From: Tepidamorphus gemmatus
Lineage (GTDB): Bacteria; Pseudomonadota; Alphaproteobacteria; Rhizobiales; Tepidamorphaceae
Reading direction: 5' to 3'
DNA: 64,000 bases
Assembly: GCF_004346195.1 (NCBI RefSeq)
Contig: NZ_SMAK01000003.1
Coordinates: 186,001-250,000, forward strand
Made by a program: the position numbers and the translations under genes. How positions within the stretch are numbered: position 1 is the stretch's first letter; each line of letters begins with the position of its first letter. The notes beneath the pieces are model-generated. The model was not told where the DNA came from. It ran no database searches and was given only the letters and a program-made list of their open reading frames with translations. Below are positions 43,122 through 53,187 of the stretch, one piece after another.

Positions 43122-43751
43122 ATGGGGGACAAGCGCCGCCGACACGATCTGAGCCCCGAAGATCGCGCGCTGTGGCAGCGGGTCACCGAAGGCGTGGCGC
43201 CGCTGCGCCGTCCGGGACGCAAGACGCCCGCCGTGCCCAGGCCGGATGACTCCTCCTCGTCTCCTCCTGCTTCGGGATACGCCGGCGGTCAGGACGACGC
43301 GGCGCCGCCGCGGATGCTCGCCGCCGGGCCGCCTGCCCCGAAGCCGGCAACGGCGGTGCGTCCGCCCGAGCGCGAGCCGGGCCTGCCGGCACTGGACCGC
43401 AAGCTCGCCCGCCGCATCGGCCGAGGCACCCGCCCGGTCGATGCGATCATCGACCTGCACGGGCTGACCCAGCAGGAGGCGCACGCCCGCCTCCTCGCCT
43501 TCCTCAGGAACGCGCGGGCCAGCGGCCACCGGCTGGTACTGGTCGTCACCGGCAAGGGCGAGCCGGCGCCGTTCGCCGACTGGTGGGCACCCGGCAGCCG
43601 CGGCGTGCTGCGCCGCGCCGTCCCGGACTGGCTCGCGACGCCGGCCTTCCGCCCGCTTATCGTCGCCTATGAGCGCGCGCACCGGCATCGCGGCGGCGAT
43701 GGCGCGATCTATGTGCAGCTGCGCCGGCCGGAGCGGGAGCGCGGGACATGA
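43122..43751 (+). CDS. Smr-domain endonuclease-like protein
   Basis: A 209-aa protein with a long disordered Pro/Ala/Arg/Ser-rich N-terminus (about 1-95) and a C-terminal Smr domain: IDLHGLTQQEAHARLL, VLVVTGKG and the terminal QLRR strand. Smr domains nick or bind branched nucleic acid or RNA; the DLHGLT and GKG motifs are intact. Its stop overlaps the XRE gene by ATGA. Same order as in other Rhizobiales. Confidence 0.9.
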   Translation: MGDKRRRHDLSPEDRALWQRVTEGVAPLRRPGRKTPAVPRPDDSSSSPPASGYAGGQDDAAPPRMLAAGPPAPKPATAVRPPEREPGLPALDRKLARRIGRGTRPVDAIIDLHGLTQQEAHARLLAFLRNARASGHRLVLVVTGKGEPAPFADWWAPGSRGVLRRAVPDWLATPAFRPLIVAYERAHRHRGGDGAIYVQLRRPERERGT

Positions 43752-44113
43752 CCCCGTTCGGCGCCAGGCTGCGGGCGCTGCGCCAGGCGCGCGGGGTGAG
43801 CCTGGCGCGCATGGCCGCCGACCTTGGCGTCTCGCCGGCCTATCTGTCTGCCCTCGAGCACGGCCGGCGCGGCAGGCCGCCCTTTGCCTTCGTTCAGCGA
43901 GTGATCGTCTATTTCAACGTCATCTGGGACGAGGCGGAGGAACTGACGCGCCTCGCCGAGCTGTCGCATCCGCGTGTCGTCGTCGATACCGCCGGCCTGT
44001 CGCCAGAGGCGACGGAACTCGCAAACGTCCTCGCCCGCGACATCTCGAGGCTCACCCGCCAACAGGCTGCCGATCTGTTGAGGCGGGTGAAACGCGAGAT
44101 CGAGGGACGGTGA
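43748..44113 (+). CDS. XRE-type helix-turn-helix regulator
   Basis: A 121-aa regulator with a Cro/C1-type HTH at residues 4-45 (LRALRQARGVSLARMAADLGVSPAYLSALEHG, in blocks) and a helical C-terminal part without a ligand domain. It is translationally coupled to the Smr gene. An 8-bp hairpin, GCCCGGGC-GCG-GCCCGGGC (44144-44162), lies downstream without a T run. Target genes cannot be inferred. Confidence 0.9.
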   Translation: MTPFGARLRALRQARGVSLARMAADLGVSPAYLSALEHGRRGRPPFAFVQRVIVYFNVIWDEAEELTRLAELSHPRVVVDTAGLSPEATELANVLARDISRLTRQQAADLLRRVKREIEGR

Positions 44114-44258
44114 AGGCCGAAGGGAAGGGGTTCGCTGCATCCCGCCCGGGCGCGGCCCGGGCCGGGGTCGGAACGTGTCCGCGTCCCTTTCCTTGCCGAT
44201 CCCCGCGCCTTGCGCATTTCGACAGCCATGACGCGGGCGACCCGATGATCGCCGCGCG

Positions 44259-45566
44259 CTACAGCACATACCGGCTCAGATCCGCGTTCCTTGCCAGATC
44301 GCCGATATGCGCCTGCACATAGGCGCGGTCGACCACCACGGTCTGCCCGCTGCGGTCGGTCGCCTCATAGGATATCTCGTCCAGCACCCGCTCCATCACC
44401 GTCTGCAGGCGCCGCGCGCCGATGTTCTCGACCGCCGCGTTCACCTCCACCGCGATCCTGGCGATCTCGGCGATCGCGTCGTCGGTGAACTGCAGGGTGA
44501 CGCCTTCGGTGCCCATCAGCGCCACGTACTGCTTGATCAGATTGGCCTCGGTCTCGGTAAGGATGCGGCGGAAATCCTCCTCGGTCAGTGCCCTGAGCTC
44601 GACCCGGATCGGCAGGCGGCCCTGCAGCTCCGGCAAGAGGTCGGACGGCTTTGCGACATGGAAGGCGCCGGAGGCGATGAACAGGATGTGGTCGGTCTTC
44701 ACCGGCCCGTGCTTGGTCGAGACGGTGGTGCCCTCGATCAGCGGCAGCAGGTCGCGCTGGACACCCTCGCGGCTGACATCGGCGCCGATTCGCTCGGAGC
44801 GGGCGGTGATCTTGTCGATCTCGTCGAGAAACACGATGCCGTGGTTCTCGGTGAGCCGGATCGCCTCCTGCACGACCTTCTCGTCGTCGAGCAGCTTGTC
44901 GGATTCCTCGGCGATCAGCAGATCGTAGGACTCCCGCACGGTGACCCGGCGTGTCCTGGTCTGCCCGCCGAACGCCTTGCCCAGTATGTCGCCGAGATTG
45001 ATCATGCCGACCGAGGCGCCGGGCATTCCCGGCACCTCGAACTGCGGCATCGACAGGCTGGTCTGGCGCAGTTCGATCTCGATCTCCTTGTCGTCGAGCT
45101 CGCCTGCCCGCAGCTTGCGGCGGAAGGCCTCGCGCGTCTGCGGACCGGCACCGGGACCGACCAGCGCGTTGAGCACCCGCTCCTCGGCGGCCAGATGCGC
45201 CTTGGCCTCCACCTCCTTGCGGCGGCGGGCACGCACCAGGGCGATGGCCGATTCGAGCAGATCGCGGATGATCTGCTCGACATCACGGCCGACATAACCG
45301 ACTTCGGTGAACTTGGTCGCCTCGACCTTGATGAACGGCGCGTCGGCGAGCTTCGCCAGCCGGCGCGAGATCTCGGTCTTGCCGACACCGGTCGGCCCGA
45401 TCATCAGGATGTTCTTCGGCAGCACCTCCTCGCGCAGCGACTCGTCGAGCTGCTGCCGCCGCCAGCGGTTGCGCAGCGCGATGGCCACCGCGCGCTTGGC
45501 GTCGCGCTGGCCGACGATGTAGCGGTCGAGTTCGGAAACGATCTCGCGGGGTGAGAAATCGGTCAT
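44259..45566 (-). CDS. hslU: ATP-dependent protease ATPase subunit HslU
   Basis: A 435-aa AAA+ unfoldase that feeds substrates to the HslV protease. Walker A is GPTGVGKT (57-64), Walker [10 protein letters not shown], and the pore motif GYVGRD is present. The C-terminus DLSRYVL fits the HslV-docking tail. The start at 45566 overlaps the stop of the acetyltransferase gene by ATGA, so HslU synthesis is coupled to that gene rather than directly to hslV. Confidence 0.98.
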   Translation of the reverse strand: MTDFSPREIVSELDRYIVGQRDAKRAVAIALRNRWRRQQLDESLREEVLPKNILMIGPTGVGKTEISRRLAKLADAPFIKVEATKFTEVGYVGRDVEQIIRDLLESAIALVRARRRKEVEAKAHLAAEERVLNALVGPGAGPQTREAFRRKLRAGELDDKEIEIELRQTSLSMPQFEVPGMPGASVGMINLGDILGKAFGGQTRTRRVTVRESYDLLIAEESDKLLDDEKVVQEAIRLTENHGIVFLDEIDKITARSERIGADVSREGVQRDLLPLIEGTTVSTKHGPVKTDHILFIASGAFHVAKPSDLLPELQGRLPIRVELRALTEEDFRRILTETEANLIKQYVALMGTEGVTLQFTDDAIAEIARIAVEVNAAVENIGARRLQTVMERVLDEISYEATDRSGQTVVVDRAYVQAHIGDLARNADLSRYVL

Positions 45567-46120
45567 GGCGCCTCGTTGGCGTTGGGGTCGAACTGCATGA
45601 TCAGCGTCGCGCCGGTCCGGCCCTGAAGGGACGGGACCGGCCGGAATCCGGCCTTGTAGCAGGCGCGCACCGCCCGCGTATTGGCGGGGTCCGGGTCGAT
45701 GATGATGGTGCGGTAGCCCTGTGCGTGCAGCCCGCGCACGAAGGCTGCGAGCGCCATCGAGCCGATCCCCTGCGACAACAGCTCCGCCTCGCCGATCGAC
45801 AGATCGACGCCGACCGCGTCGGCAGGCAGCTCGGCAAGCCAGGCATGATCGACGATCCAGGTCTCGTTCTGGTGGTGGCCGATGAACCAGCACTCGATCA
45901 AACCGACCGGCCGTCCGTCCAGCGCGATGATGAACGGGCGGGTGCTGTCGCGGCCTTCTACCATATCGCGGATGTAGCCGAATTCCTCGTCGGGATCGCC
46001 CCACCAGTCGCGCATGTGCGGGGCCGCGAGCCAGCTGCGCATCAGGTCGTAATGCTCCGGCCCCAGCGGGACGAAGGCCATTTCGTCAGGCTGGGTCGAC
46101 ACCTGGCCGTCTGATCGCAT
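45563..46120 (-). CDS. GNAT family N-acetyltransferase
   Basis: A 185-aa acetyltransferase of the AAC(6')/RimJ-like branch. The acetyl-CoA-binding part is [19 protein letters not shown], and [13 protein letters not shown] is the conserved motif of the final alpha-helix. [12 protein letters not shown] and [18 protein letters not shown] resemble aminoglycoside-acetyltransferase-like proteins. Its target is unknown and resistance is not implied. It lies between hslV and hslU, coupled to hslU by overlap, as in other Rhizobiales. ATG 46120 has GGAG just upstream; 46081 is an alternative. Confidence 0.87.
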   Translation of the reverse strand: MRSDGQVSTQPDEMAFVPLGPEHYDLMRSWLAAPHMRDWWGDPDEEFGYIRDMVEGRDSTRPFIIALDGRPVGLIECWFIGHHQNETWIVDHAWLAELPADAVGVDLSIGEAELLSQGIGSMALAAFVRGLHAQGYRTIIIDPDPANTRAVRACYKAGFRPVPSLQGRTGATLIMQFDPNANEAP

Positions 46121-46296
46121 GACGCTCCATCACGTCCCGCACGCCATGTCGGATGCGCGGCCGTCGGGGCGGGCGAGCCACGACCGCGGGCCGCGGGGCA
46201 TCGGCGATTGCGGCGAACCGATCGCGGACATGCGCGACGTTGCGGGCCTGGATGACGGGGGCATACCCGGAGCGCCTCCACGTCGGCAAGTTGGCC

Positions 46297-46866
46297 CTAT
46301 GCGGCATCGAGCGTTTCGACAACGATCTTGTCGTTGGTGTAGATGCAGATCTCGGCGGCGATCGCCATTGCCTTGCGGGCGATCGCCTCCGCATCGAGAT
46401 CGCTGTCGGCGAGCGCCCGCGCGGCGGCCAGCGCGTAGTTTCCGCCCGATCCGATCGCGGCGAGCCCGTTCTCCGGTTCGAGCACGTCACCGTTGCCGGT
46501 GACCACCAGACTCACATCCCTGTCGGCGACGATCATCATCGCCTGCAGGTGCCTGAGATAGCGGTCGGTGCGCCAGTCCTTGGCGAGTTCGACGGCGGCG
46601 CGCATCAGGTTGGATGGATACTGCTCGAGCTTCTTCTCGAGCCGCTCGAACAGGGTGAAGGCATCCGCGGTCGCGCCGGCGAAGCCGGCGATCACCTCGC
46701 CGCCGCCGATGCGGCGCACCTTCCGGGCGGTGTGCTTCATCACCGTGTCGCCGACCGACACCTGCCCGTCGCCGGCGATCACCACCTTACCGCCCTTGCG
46801 GACCGACAGGATGGTGGTCGCGTGCCACTCGCCGTGCCGCCGTCCGTCCGTCTGGCTGGAATCCAT
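46297..46866 (-). CDS. hslV: ATP-dependent protease subunit HslV
   Basis: A 189-aa proteasome-type threonine protease. The mature N-terminal Thr is Thr17 in [16 protein letters not shown], so a 16-residue propeptide must be removed; Rhizobiales HslV proteins carry such a leader, whereas E. coli HslV loses only Met. ATG 46866 has GAGGAG upstream, better than the tandem ATG at 46872. [19 protein letters not shown] and YALAAARAL are typical. A possible heat-shock promoter lies upstream. It heads the hslV-GNAT-hslU unit. Confidence 0.98.
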   Translation of the reverse strand: MDSSQTDGRRHGEWHATTILSVRKGGKVVIAGDGQVSVGDTVMKHTARKVRRIGGGEVIAGFAGATADAFTLFERLEKKLEQYPSNLMRAAVELAKDWRTDRYLRHLQAMMIVADRDVSLVVTGNGDVLEPENGLAAIGSGGNYALAAARALADSDLDAEAIARKAMAIAAEICIYTNDKIVVETLDAA

Positions 46867-46916
46867 GAACACTCCTCGGGCCGGGAGGCCCCTGCGGCGG
46901 GGCCGGCCGATCGCTC

Positions 46917-46944
46917 ATGTATGTCTTTGCGGCGCCGATTCAAC
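46917..46944 (-). promoter_or_regulatory. candidate RpoH-type promoter of hslV
   Basis: On the minus strand GTTGAA (46944-46939) and CATACAT (46923-46917) are separated by 15 bp, near the alphaproteobacterial RpoH pattern CTTG-N17-CYTATNT with one mismatch in each box plus one more in the -10. It lies about 50 bp before the hslV start. HslV/HslU are classic heat-shock proteins. Confidence 0.35.
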
Positions 46945-47029
46945 GCCCGGGCGCGGCGGCCCGGACCCGCAGCCGCGCATCGTCCGGCATCGCGATCGGC
47001 TGGCATCGCGGGCGCGCGCCTGATACAAC

Positions 47030-47074
47030 CCGCCACCTGTCGGCCTGCCACATGTCGGGCCGCCACCTGTCGGC
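47030..47074. repeat. 15-bp tandem repeat, three units
   Basis: Three adjoining 15-bp units: CCGCCACCTGTCGGC, CTGCCACATGTCGGG and CCGCCACCTGTCGGC. Units 1 and 3 are identical; unit 2 differs at three positions. They lie 33 bp upstream of hisB in the divergent hslV/hisB gap. The frame through them is open into hisB, but an expressed leader is not supported. Confidence 0.8.
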
Positions 47075-47106
47075 AACGAGCAGCCCGAACGATGAGCCCA
47101 GCCACC

Positions 47107-47718
47107 ATGCCAGCCAACGACAAGCCCCGCGCCGCCGAGCTGTCGCGCAAGACCGCCGAGACCGAGGTGCGGGTGAGGCTCGTCGTCGATGGCCAGGGTC
47201 GCGCCGATGTCTCGACCGGGATCGGCTTCCTCGATCACATGCTGGACCTGCTCGCCCGCCATGCGCTGATCGACATCGAGGTGAAGGCCACGGGCGATCT
47301 CCACGTCGATATGCACCACACGACCGAGGATGTCGGCATCGTGCTCGGCCAGGCCCTCGCCGAGGCGCTGGGCGCGCGGGCCGGCATCGTGCGCTACGGC
47401 AGCGTCCATCTGCCGATGGACGAGACGCTGAGCCGGGTTGCGATCGACGTCTCGGGACGGCCGTTCCTCGTCTGGAAGGTCGCGTTCCCGACCCAGAAGA
47501 TCGGCGAGATGGATACCGAGCTGATGCGCGAATGGTTCCAGGCCTTCGCCCAGAACGCCGGCATCACGCTGCATGCCGAATGCCTGTATGGCGAGAACTC
47601 GCACCATATCGCCGAGAGCCTGTTCAAGGGCCTTGCCCGCGCGCTGCGCCAGGCCGTGGCGGTCGATCCGCGCGAAGCGGGGCGCGTGCCCTCGACCAAG
47701 GGCTCGCTGAGGGGCTAG
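47107..47718 (+). CDS. hisB: imidazoleglycerol-phosphate dehydratase
   Basis: A 203-aa enzyme of histidine synthesis that dehydrates imidazole glycerol phosphate. The metal-binding motifs are [26 protein letters not shown] and the C-terminal [12 protein letters not shown]. It is a monofunctional dehydratase without the E. coli HisB phosphatase domain. ATG 47092 is an alternative start. It heads the run hisB-DUF2628-hisH-hisA-hisF-hisE-coaA. Confidence 0.97.
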   Translation: MPANDKPRAAELSRKTAETEVRVRLVVDGQGRADVSTGIGFLDHMLDLLARHALIDIEVKATGDLHVDMHHTTEDVGIVLGQALAEALGARAGIVRYGSVHLPMDETLSRVAIDVSGRPFLVWKVAFPTQKIGEMDTELMREWFQAFAQNAGITLHAECLYGENSHHIAESLFKGLARALRQAVAVDPREAGRVPSTKGSLRG

Positions 47719-47727
47719 GCTGCAGGG

Positions 47728-48216
47728 ATGAAGGTTTTCACCGTACACGAGCCGCCGGCGCCGACAGAGGGCTCTGCCCGCTTCGACCGTCATGCCTTCG
47801 TCCGGGAGGGCTTCTCCTGGGCGGCGCTGTTCTTCCCCTTCCTCTGGCTGCTGTGGCACCGGATGTGGTGGGTGCTGTTCGGCTGGCTGGCGGTGGCTGT
47901 TGCCACCACGCTGATCGCCGAACTCATTCCGGGCACGGAGGTCGCGGTCGGCATCTTCTCCGTGCTGTTCACCCTGTGGTTTGCGCTCGAAGCCAACGAA
48001 TTGCGCCGCTGGAGCCTCGAGCAGAAGGGCTGGCGGATGGTCGGCATCGCTGCGGGACGCGATCTCGTCGAGGCCGAGCAATCGTTCTTCCGGCGCCAGG
48101 AGCATGCCCGGCCGGCTGCGGGGCCGGCGCGCGTGCCGTCGGTAAACGCCGGCCTGGCCGTCCGGACGGTTGGTGTCGGCGAGCCGGTGATCGGCGTCTT
48201 TCCACACGCCAACTGA
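47728..48216 (+). CDS. DUF2628 domain membrane protein
   Basis: A 162-aa protein with the DUF2628 pattern: [30 protein letters not shown] in blocks, followed by two or three membrane helices (about 30-48, 50-68, 72-90) and [11 protein letters not shown]. The C-terminal 70 residues are hydrophilic. Function unknown. It sits 9 bp after hisB and 13 bp before hisH, the normal Rhizobiales position. Confidence 0.88.
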   Translation: MKVFTVHEPPAPTEGSARFDRHAFVREGFSWAALFFPFLWLLWHRMWWVLFGWLAVAVATTLIAELIPGTEVAVGIFSVLFTLWFALEANELRRWSLEQKGWRMVGIAAGRDLVEAEQSFFRRQEHARPAAGPARVPSVNAGLAVRTVGVGEPVIGVFPHAN

Positions 48217-48229
48217 AGACCGAAGGTCC

Positions 48230-48880
48230 ATGCGCGTCGCCATCATCGACTACGGATCCGGCAATCTGCGCTCGGCCGAGAAGGCCTTCGAGCGAGCAGC
48301 GCGCGAGCGCGACCTCAGCCTGGAAATCCGGGTGACCGACGATCCCGAGATCGTCCGCCGCTGCGATCGCATCGTGCTGCCGGGTGTCGGCGCCTTCGCC
48401 GACTGCCGGCGCGGGCTCGCCCGGGTCGAGGGCCTCGCCGAAGCCCTCGTCGAAGCGGTCGAGGCGAAGGGCCGCCCGTTCCTCGGCATCTGCGTCGGCA
48501 TGCAGCTGATGGCCGAGCGCGGCCTCGAATACGAGACGTCCTCGGGCTTCGGCTGGATCGCCGGCGACGTGGTGCGGCTTACCCCGTCCGATCCGGGGCT
48601 GAAGATTCCGCACATGGGCTGGAACACGCTCGAATTGCGCGGCCCGCATCCGCTTCTGGAGGGAATCCGCACCGGCAGCGACGGCCTGCACGCCTATTTC
48701 GTGCACTCCTACCACCTGGCCGCCGCCGATCCCGGCGATGTCGTGGCGACGGCCGATTATGGCGGCCCCGTCACCGCGATGGTGGCGCGCGGCAACGTCG
48801 CCGGCACCCAGTTCCATCCCGAGAAGAGCCAGAAGCTCGGCCTGGCGCTGATCGGCAACTTTCTCGAATGGGCGCCGTGA
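48230..48880 (+). CDS. hisH: imidazole glycerol phosphate synthase, glutaminase subunit
   Basis: A 216-aa class I glutamine amidotransferase that supplies ammonia to HisF. The triad is Cys88 ([10 protein letters not shown]), His196 and Glu198 (FHPEKSQ). The oxyanion strand is PGVGAF. Partner hisF lies 0.85 kb downstream with hisA between. Confidence 0.97.
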   Translation: MRVAIIDYGSGNLRSAEKAFERAARERDLSLEIRVTDDPEIVRRCDRIVLPGVGAFADCRRGLARVEGLAEALVEAVEAKGRPFLGICVGMQLMAERGLEYETSSGFGWIAGDVVRLTPSDPGLKIPHMGWNTLELRGPHPLLEGIRTGSDGLHAYFVHSYHLAAADPGDVVATADYGGPVTAMVARGNVAGTQFHPEKSQKLGLALIGNFLEWAP

Positions 48881-48890
48881 GGATGCTGCC

Positions 48891-49625
48891 ATGATCCTCT
48901 TCCCCGCCATCGACCTGAAGGACGGTGCCTGCGTGCGCCTCGTGAAGGGCGACATGGACGCGGCGACCGTGTTCAGCCTGTCCCCCGCCGATCAGGCGAA
49001 AGCCTTCGAGGCGGCCGGTTTCCGCTGGCTCCACGTCGTCGATCTGAATGGCGCCTTCGCGGGCCGCAGCGTCAACGGACCGGTCGTGGAGGCGATCCTC
49101 AAGGCCGTTTCGCTGCCGATTCAACTGGGCGGCGGGATTCGCGACATGGCCGCGATCGAAGGCTGGCTCGGCAAGGGCATTCGCCGAGTGATCCTCGGGA
49201 CCGTGGCTGTCCGCGATCCGGATCTCGTCCGTTCCGCCTGCAAATCGTTTCCTGGCCGAATCGTTGTCGGCATCGACGCGCGCGACGGCCGGGTCGCGGT
49301 CGAGGGCTGGGCCGAGACGTCAGAGATGACGGCGGTCGATCTTGCCCGCCGCTTCGAGGACGCCGGCGTCGCGGCGATCGTCTACACCGACATCGACCGT
49401 GACGGTCTCCTGACGGGCCTCAACATCGAGGCGACGCTGGCGCTTGCCCGTTCGGTGTCGATCCCGGTCATCGCCTCCGGCGGACTTGCCTCCATCGCCG
49501 ACATCGAGCGGCTGACCCAACCGGATTGTGCTATTCTGGAAGGTGCGATCTGCGGACGCGCGCTCTATGACGGCCGGCTCGATGCGCGTGAGGCGCTGGC
49601 GATGATCGCAGCGCGGGCGGCATAG
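48891..49625 (+). CDS. hisA: ProFAR isomerase HisA
   Basis: A 244-aa TIM-barrel isomerase that converts ProFAR to PRFAR. Asp8 (FPAIDLKDG) and the second catalytic Asp in [12 protein letters not shown] are present, with the phosphate motifs GGGIRD and [10 protein letters not shown]. It is distinguished from HisF by its N-terminus and length. Confidence 0.97.
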   Translation: MILFPAIDLKDGACVRLVKGDMDAATVFSLSPADQAKAFEAAGFRWLHVVDLNGAFAGRSVNGPVVEAILKAVSLPIQLGGGIRDMAAIEGWLGKGIRRVILGTVAVRDPDLVRSACKSFPGRIVVGIDARDGRVAVEGWAETSEMTAVDLARRFEDAGVAAIVYTDIDRDGLLTGLNIEATLALARSVSIPVIASGGLASIADIERLTQPDCAILEGAICGRALYDGRLDAREALAMIAARAA

Positions 49626-49732
49626 CGGGGGCGGGGTGCGCGGCGCCTGGCGGAGCATGTCGTTGCCACTGAACGAAATGCTGCCGGCCCGTCGGTCGCC
49701 TGTCGGCCGGTCGGCGCAACCGAAGGAAAGCA

Positions 49733-50506
49733 ATGCTGAAATCCCGCGTCATTCCCTGCCTCGACGTCAAGGATGGCCGCGTCGTCAAGGGCGTCAGGTT
49801 CGTCGATCTGCGTGATGCCGGCGATCCGGTGGAGGCCGCGCGCGCCTATGATGCGGCGGGTGCGGACGAATTGTGCTTCCTCGACATCACTGCCAGCCAC
49901 GAGGATCGCGGCATCCTGCTCGATGTCGTCCGCCGGACGGCCGAGCACTGCTTCATGCCGCTGACCGTCGGTGGCGGCGTGCGCAGCGTCGAGGATATCC
50001 GGATCCTTCTGAAGGCGGGCGCCGACAAGGTGTCGATCAACACTGCCGCCGTTCGCAACCGCGCCTTTGTCCGGCAGGCGGCGGAAAAGTATGGCAATCA
50101 GTGCATCGTCGTCGCCATCGACGCCAAGCGGGTGTCGGGGGACGGCGAACCGGGCCGATGGGAGATCTTCACCCATGGCGGTCGCAATGCCACCGGCCTC
50201 GACGCGCTCGACTTTGCCGAGGAGGTTGCAGCGCTGGGAGCCGGCGAGATCCTGCTGACCTCGATGGATCGCGACGGCACGAGATCCGGCTACGACATCG
50301 CGCTGATCCGCGCGGTCACCGACCGGGTGCCCGTGCCGGTGATCGCCTCCGGTGGCGTCGGCAGCCTCGACCACCTGATCGAGGGCATCCGCGACGGCGG
50401 GGCCAACGCTGTGCTTGCGGCCTCGATCTTTCATTTTGGAGAGCATACGATCCGCGAGGCCAAGCACCACATGGCCACCGCCGGAATTCCCGTGCGACTC
50501 GACTGA
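49733..50506 (+). CDS. hisF: imidazole glycerol phosphate synthase, cyclase subunit
   Basis: A 257-aa TIM-barrel cyclase that uses ammonia from HisH. Catalytic Asp11 ([10 protein letters not shown]) and the Asp in LTSMDRDGT are present, as are GGGVRS and [16 protein letters not shown] precedes the ATG. The 107-bp spacer after hisA holds no clear hairpin. Confidence 0.97.
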   Translation: MLKSRVIPCLDVKDGRVVKGVRFVDLRDAGDPVEAARAYDAAGADELCFLDITASHEDRGILLDVVRRTAEHCFMPLTVGGGVRSVEDIRILLKAGADKVSINTAAVRNRAFVRQAAEKYGNQCIVVAIDAKRVSGDGEPGRWEIFTHGGRNATGLDALDFAEEVAALGAGEILLTSMDRDGTRSGYDIALIRAVTDRVPVPVIASGGVGSLDHLIEGIRDGGANAVLAASIFHFGEHTIREAKHHMATAGIPVRLD

Positions 50507-50550
50507 CCGGGATGGCGGCCGCCATTGATTCCCCAACCGACCAGTGAGCC

Positions 50551-50877
50551 ATGTCCCGACAGAGTCTGACGATCGAGGAGCTCAATGCCGTCGTCGTGTC
50601 GCGACGCGGCGGCGATCCGGCCGCGTCCTACACAGCCCGGCTGTTCGAACGCGGCGTCGCGCAGTGTGCCAAGAAGCTCGGCGAGGAGGGCGTCGAACTC
50701 GCCATCGCCGCAGTCGCCGGCGATCGCGACGCGGTACGCGGCGAAGCGGCGGATCTGTTGTATCATCTGGTGGTCCTGCTCGCCGCATCCGGTGTCACGC
50801 TCGAGGAGGTCTATGCCGAGCTGGGCCGGCGCGAAGGCATGTCGGGGCTGACCGAAAAGGCGAACCGCCACACATGA
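50551..50877 (+). CDS. hisE: phosphoribosyl-ATP pyrophosphatase
   Basis: A 108-aa MazG-like enzyme for the second step of histidine synthesis. [18 protein letters not shown] and [18 protein letters not shown] carry the Mg-binding acids. It is the separate HisE form, not a HisIE fusion; hisI is not in the window. The stop overlaps the coaA start (ATGA). Confidence 0.96.
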   Translation: MSRQSLTIEELNAVVVSRRGGDPAASYTARLFERGVAQCAKKLGEEGVELAIAAVAGDRDAVRGEAADLLYHLVVLLAASGVTLEEVYAELGRREGMSGLTEKANRHT

Positions 50878-51863
50878 CGACACGTCCCCAGATCGTTCAC
50901 AGCCGGGCGACGCCGGACAAGCCGGTGGTACCCTCGCCCTATCGCGTCTTCACTCGCGCCGAATGGGCGGAGCTGCGCGCCGACACGCCGATGACGCTGA
51001 CCGAGGCCGAAGTGCTGCGCCTGCGCGGCCTCAACGAGCGGCTCTCGATCGAGGAGGTCATCGAGATCTACCTGCCGCTGTCGCGCCTGCTCAGTCTCTA
51101 TGTCCACGCCACCCAGGATCTGTTCAAGGCGACGCGCTACTTCCTCGGCGCCAAGGACGGCAAGGTGCCTTACATCATCGGGGTGGCCGGCTCCGTCGCG
51201 GTCGGCAAGTCGACGACGGCCCGCGTGCTGCAGGCCCTTCTGACCCGCTGGCCGAACACGCCGAAGGTCGATGTGGTGACGACCGATGGCTTCCTCTATC
51301 CCAACGCCGTGCTGCAGCGCGAGAACCTGATGGAGCGCAAGGGCTTTCCCGAAAGCTACGACATTCCGGCACTGCTCAACTTCCTGTCGCGCATCAAGTC
51401 CGGCGAGCGCAACGTCGCCGCGCCGCTCTACTCGCATTTCATCTACGATGTGCTGCCGCCCGACCAGCAGGTCATCGTCGACCGGCCCGACATCCTGATC
51501 GTCGAGGGCCTCAACGTCCTGCAGACCGGCCGTCCGCCGCGCGACGGCAAGGCGGTGCCGTTCGTCTCGGACTTCTTCGATTTCTCGATCTACGTCGATG
51601 CCGAGACCGACGACCTGGAGACCTGGTACGTCGATCGCTTCATGACGCTGCGGCGCACCGCCTTCCGCGATCCCGGTTCGTACTTCCACCGCTACTCGAC
51701 GCTCAGCGACGAGGAGGCGGTCGAGACGGCGCTGTCGATCTGGCGGCGGATCAACCTGGTGAATCTCGAGGAGAACATCCTTCCCACCCGCCAGCGCGCC
51801 GACCTGATCCTCACCAAGGGCGACCTGCACCGCATTGACGAGGTCTGGCTCAGGCGGCTGTAG
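50874..51863 (+). CDS. coaA: type I pantothenate kinase
   Basis: A 329-aa P-loop kinase that commits pantothenate to CoA synthesis. The P-loop is GSVAVGKS (106-113), and [26 protein letters not shown] and the ENLMERKG block fit PanK-I. The start at 50874 overlaps hisE. In Rhizobiales coaA regularly follows hisE. The convergent gap to the next gene (74 bp) has only a palindrome, AGCGCCGGCGCT at 51927-51938. Confidence 0.97.
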   Translation: MTTRPQIVHSRATPDKPVVPSPYRVFTRAEWAELRADTPMTLTEAEVLRLRGLNERLSIEEVIEIYLPLSRLLSLYVHATQDLFKATRYFLGAKDGKVPYIIGVAGSVAVGKSTTARVLQALLTRWPNTPKVDVVTTDGFLYPNAVLQRENLMERKGFPESYDIPALLNFLSRIKSGERNVAAPLYSHFIYDVLPPDQQVIVDRPDILIVEGLNVLQTGRPPRDGKAVPFVSDFFDFSIYVDAETDDLETWYVDRFMTLRRTAFRDPGSYFHRYSTLSDEEAVETALSIWRRINLVNLEENILPTRQRADLILTKGDLHRIDEVWLRRL

Positions 51864-51936
51864 CGACGCCGCCGGCGCGGCCTTCTCCTGTCTCCGGCAT
51901 ACCGGCCGGCGCCAGGGCAGGATGGCAGCGCCGGCG

Positions 51937-52938
51937 CTACACCCGCAGTCCTGACTGGGCGGCCAGGTCCCTCAGGTCGGCCAGCGGCCGGGCGCCGATA
52001 TGCGAGATCACCTCGGCGGCGGCCAGTGCGCCGAGCCGCGCGCAGTCGGCGGCGTCGAGGCCGCGGGCGTGGCCGGTGAGGAAACCGGCGGCGAACAGGT
52101 CGCCGGCCCCGGTCAAGTCGATGATCGTCTCGACCGGGGCGGCGGGAACCTCGATGATGGTCCCGGATTTCAGGATCGTCGCGCCCTTCTCGCTGCGGGT
52201 GATGACCGCGAAGCCGCAGTCCTGTGCGAGCGCCGCCGCCGCTGAGCCGAAATCGGCGGTCTCGTACAGCGATTTCAGCTCGGATTCGTTGCCGAACAGC
52301 AGCGTCACCTTGCCGGAGCGGATCAGATCGAGGAATTCCCCGCGGAAGCGATCGACGCAGAACGCGTCCGACAGGCTGAGCGCCACCTCGCGGCCGTTCG
52401 CCCGCGCGATCTGCGAAGCGTGCAGGAAGGCCTGCTTCGCCTGCGGCGGGTCCCACAGATAGCCCTCCAGATAGAGGATGCGCGAGGCAGCGATCACGTC
52501 CGCGTCGACATCGGCTGGGGTGAGCTCGCGGCTCGCGCCGAGGAAGGTGTTCATGGTCCGCTCGCCGTCCGGCGTCACCAGAATCAGGCAGCGCGCGGTC
52601 GCGGGGCCATCTTCCAGCACCGGCGTCGCATAGGCGACGCCGGCGGCACGGATGTCGTGGCCGAATACGGTGCCGAGCCCGTCGGCTGCCACCTTGCCGA
52701 TGAAGGCGCCGCGCCCGCCCAGCGAGGCGACGCCGGCGATGGTGTTGGCGGCAGAGCCGCCTGAAACCTCGGTCGCCGGCCCCATCGCGGCGTAGAGCCG
52801 CTCGGCCTCGGCTTCGTCGATCAGCCGCATCGAGCCCTTGGCGAGACCTTCGCGGACAAGGAAGTCATCCTGGGCGCGGGCGATCACGTCGACGATGGCA
52901 TTGCCGATGCCGACGACGTCGTAGCGGGTTTCGGGCAT
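51937..52938 (-). CDS. PfkB-family sugar kinase (adenosine kinase-like)
   Basis: A 333-aa ribokinase-family enzyme. The N-terminal strand DVVGIGNAIVDVIA, the GGSAANTIAGVASLGG block and the catalytic motif DLTGAGDLFAAGFL (base Asp) are intact. Alphaproteobacterial homologues in this position are often called adenosine kinase, but related PfkB proteins use other nucleosides or sugars. ATG 52938 with AAGGA upstream fits; the open frame continues upstream as unlikely Arg/Pro-rich sequence. Confidence 0.87.
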   Translation of the reverse strand: MPETRYDVVGIGNAIVDVIARAQDDFLVREGLAKGSMRLIDEAEAERLYAAMGPATEVSGGSAANTIAGVASLGGRGAFIGKVAADGLGTVFGHDIRAAGVAYATPVLEDGPATARCLILVTPDGERTMNTFLGASRELTPADVDADVIAASRILYLEGYLWDPPQAKQAFLHASQIARANGREVALSLSDAFCVDRFRGEFLDLIRSGKVTLLFGNESELKSLYETADFGSAAAALAQDCGFAVITRSEKGATILKSGTIIEVPAAPVETIIDLTGAGDLFAAGFLTGHARGLDAADCARLGALAAAEVISHIGARPLADLRDLAAQSGLRV

Positions 52939-53187
52939 GTCGGTGGCTGTCCTTCTGGCGGGCCGGCTCGGCGATCGGCCCGCACTATACGGACGCGCCC
53001 CGCGCCGGCAACCCCGGGGCGCGGCAGGATCTGCCGTCGCCGGGCCGGCCGCTGCAGGAGCCGCGATCGGCACGCGGGGGCGAGGCGCTGCGCGGACCGT
53101 AGAGCATATCCGCCGGCAGGGCCTTGCGCAGCGCGGGGAGAAGGCGGACAACGCGCCGCCGGGATGGCGGGGCGAACGCGGCGACGC

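Noticed and set aside
44144-44162. GCCCGGGC-GCG-GCCCGGGC hairpin after the XRE gene
   Set aside because: Strong stem but no T run; in DNA this GC-rich it may be chance, so it was not listed as a terminator.
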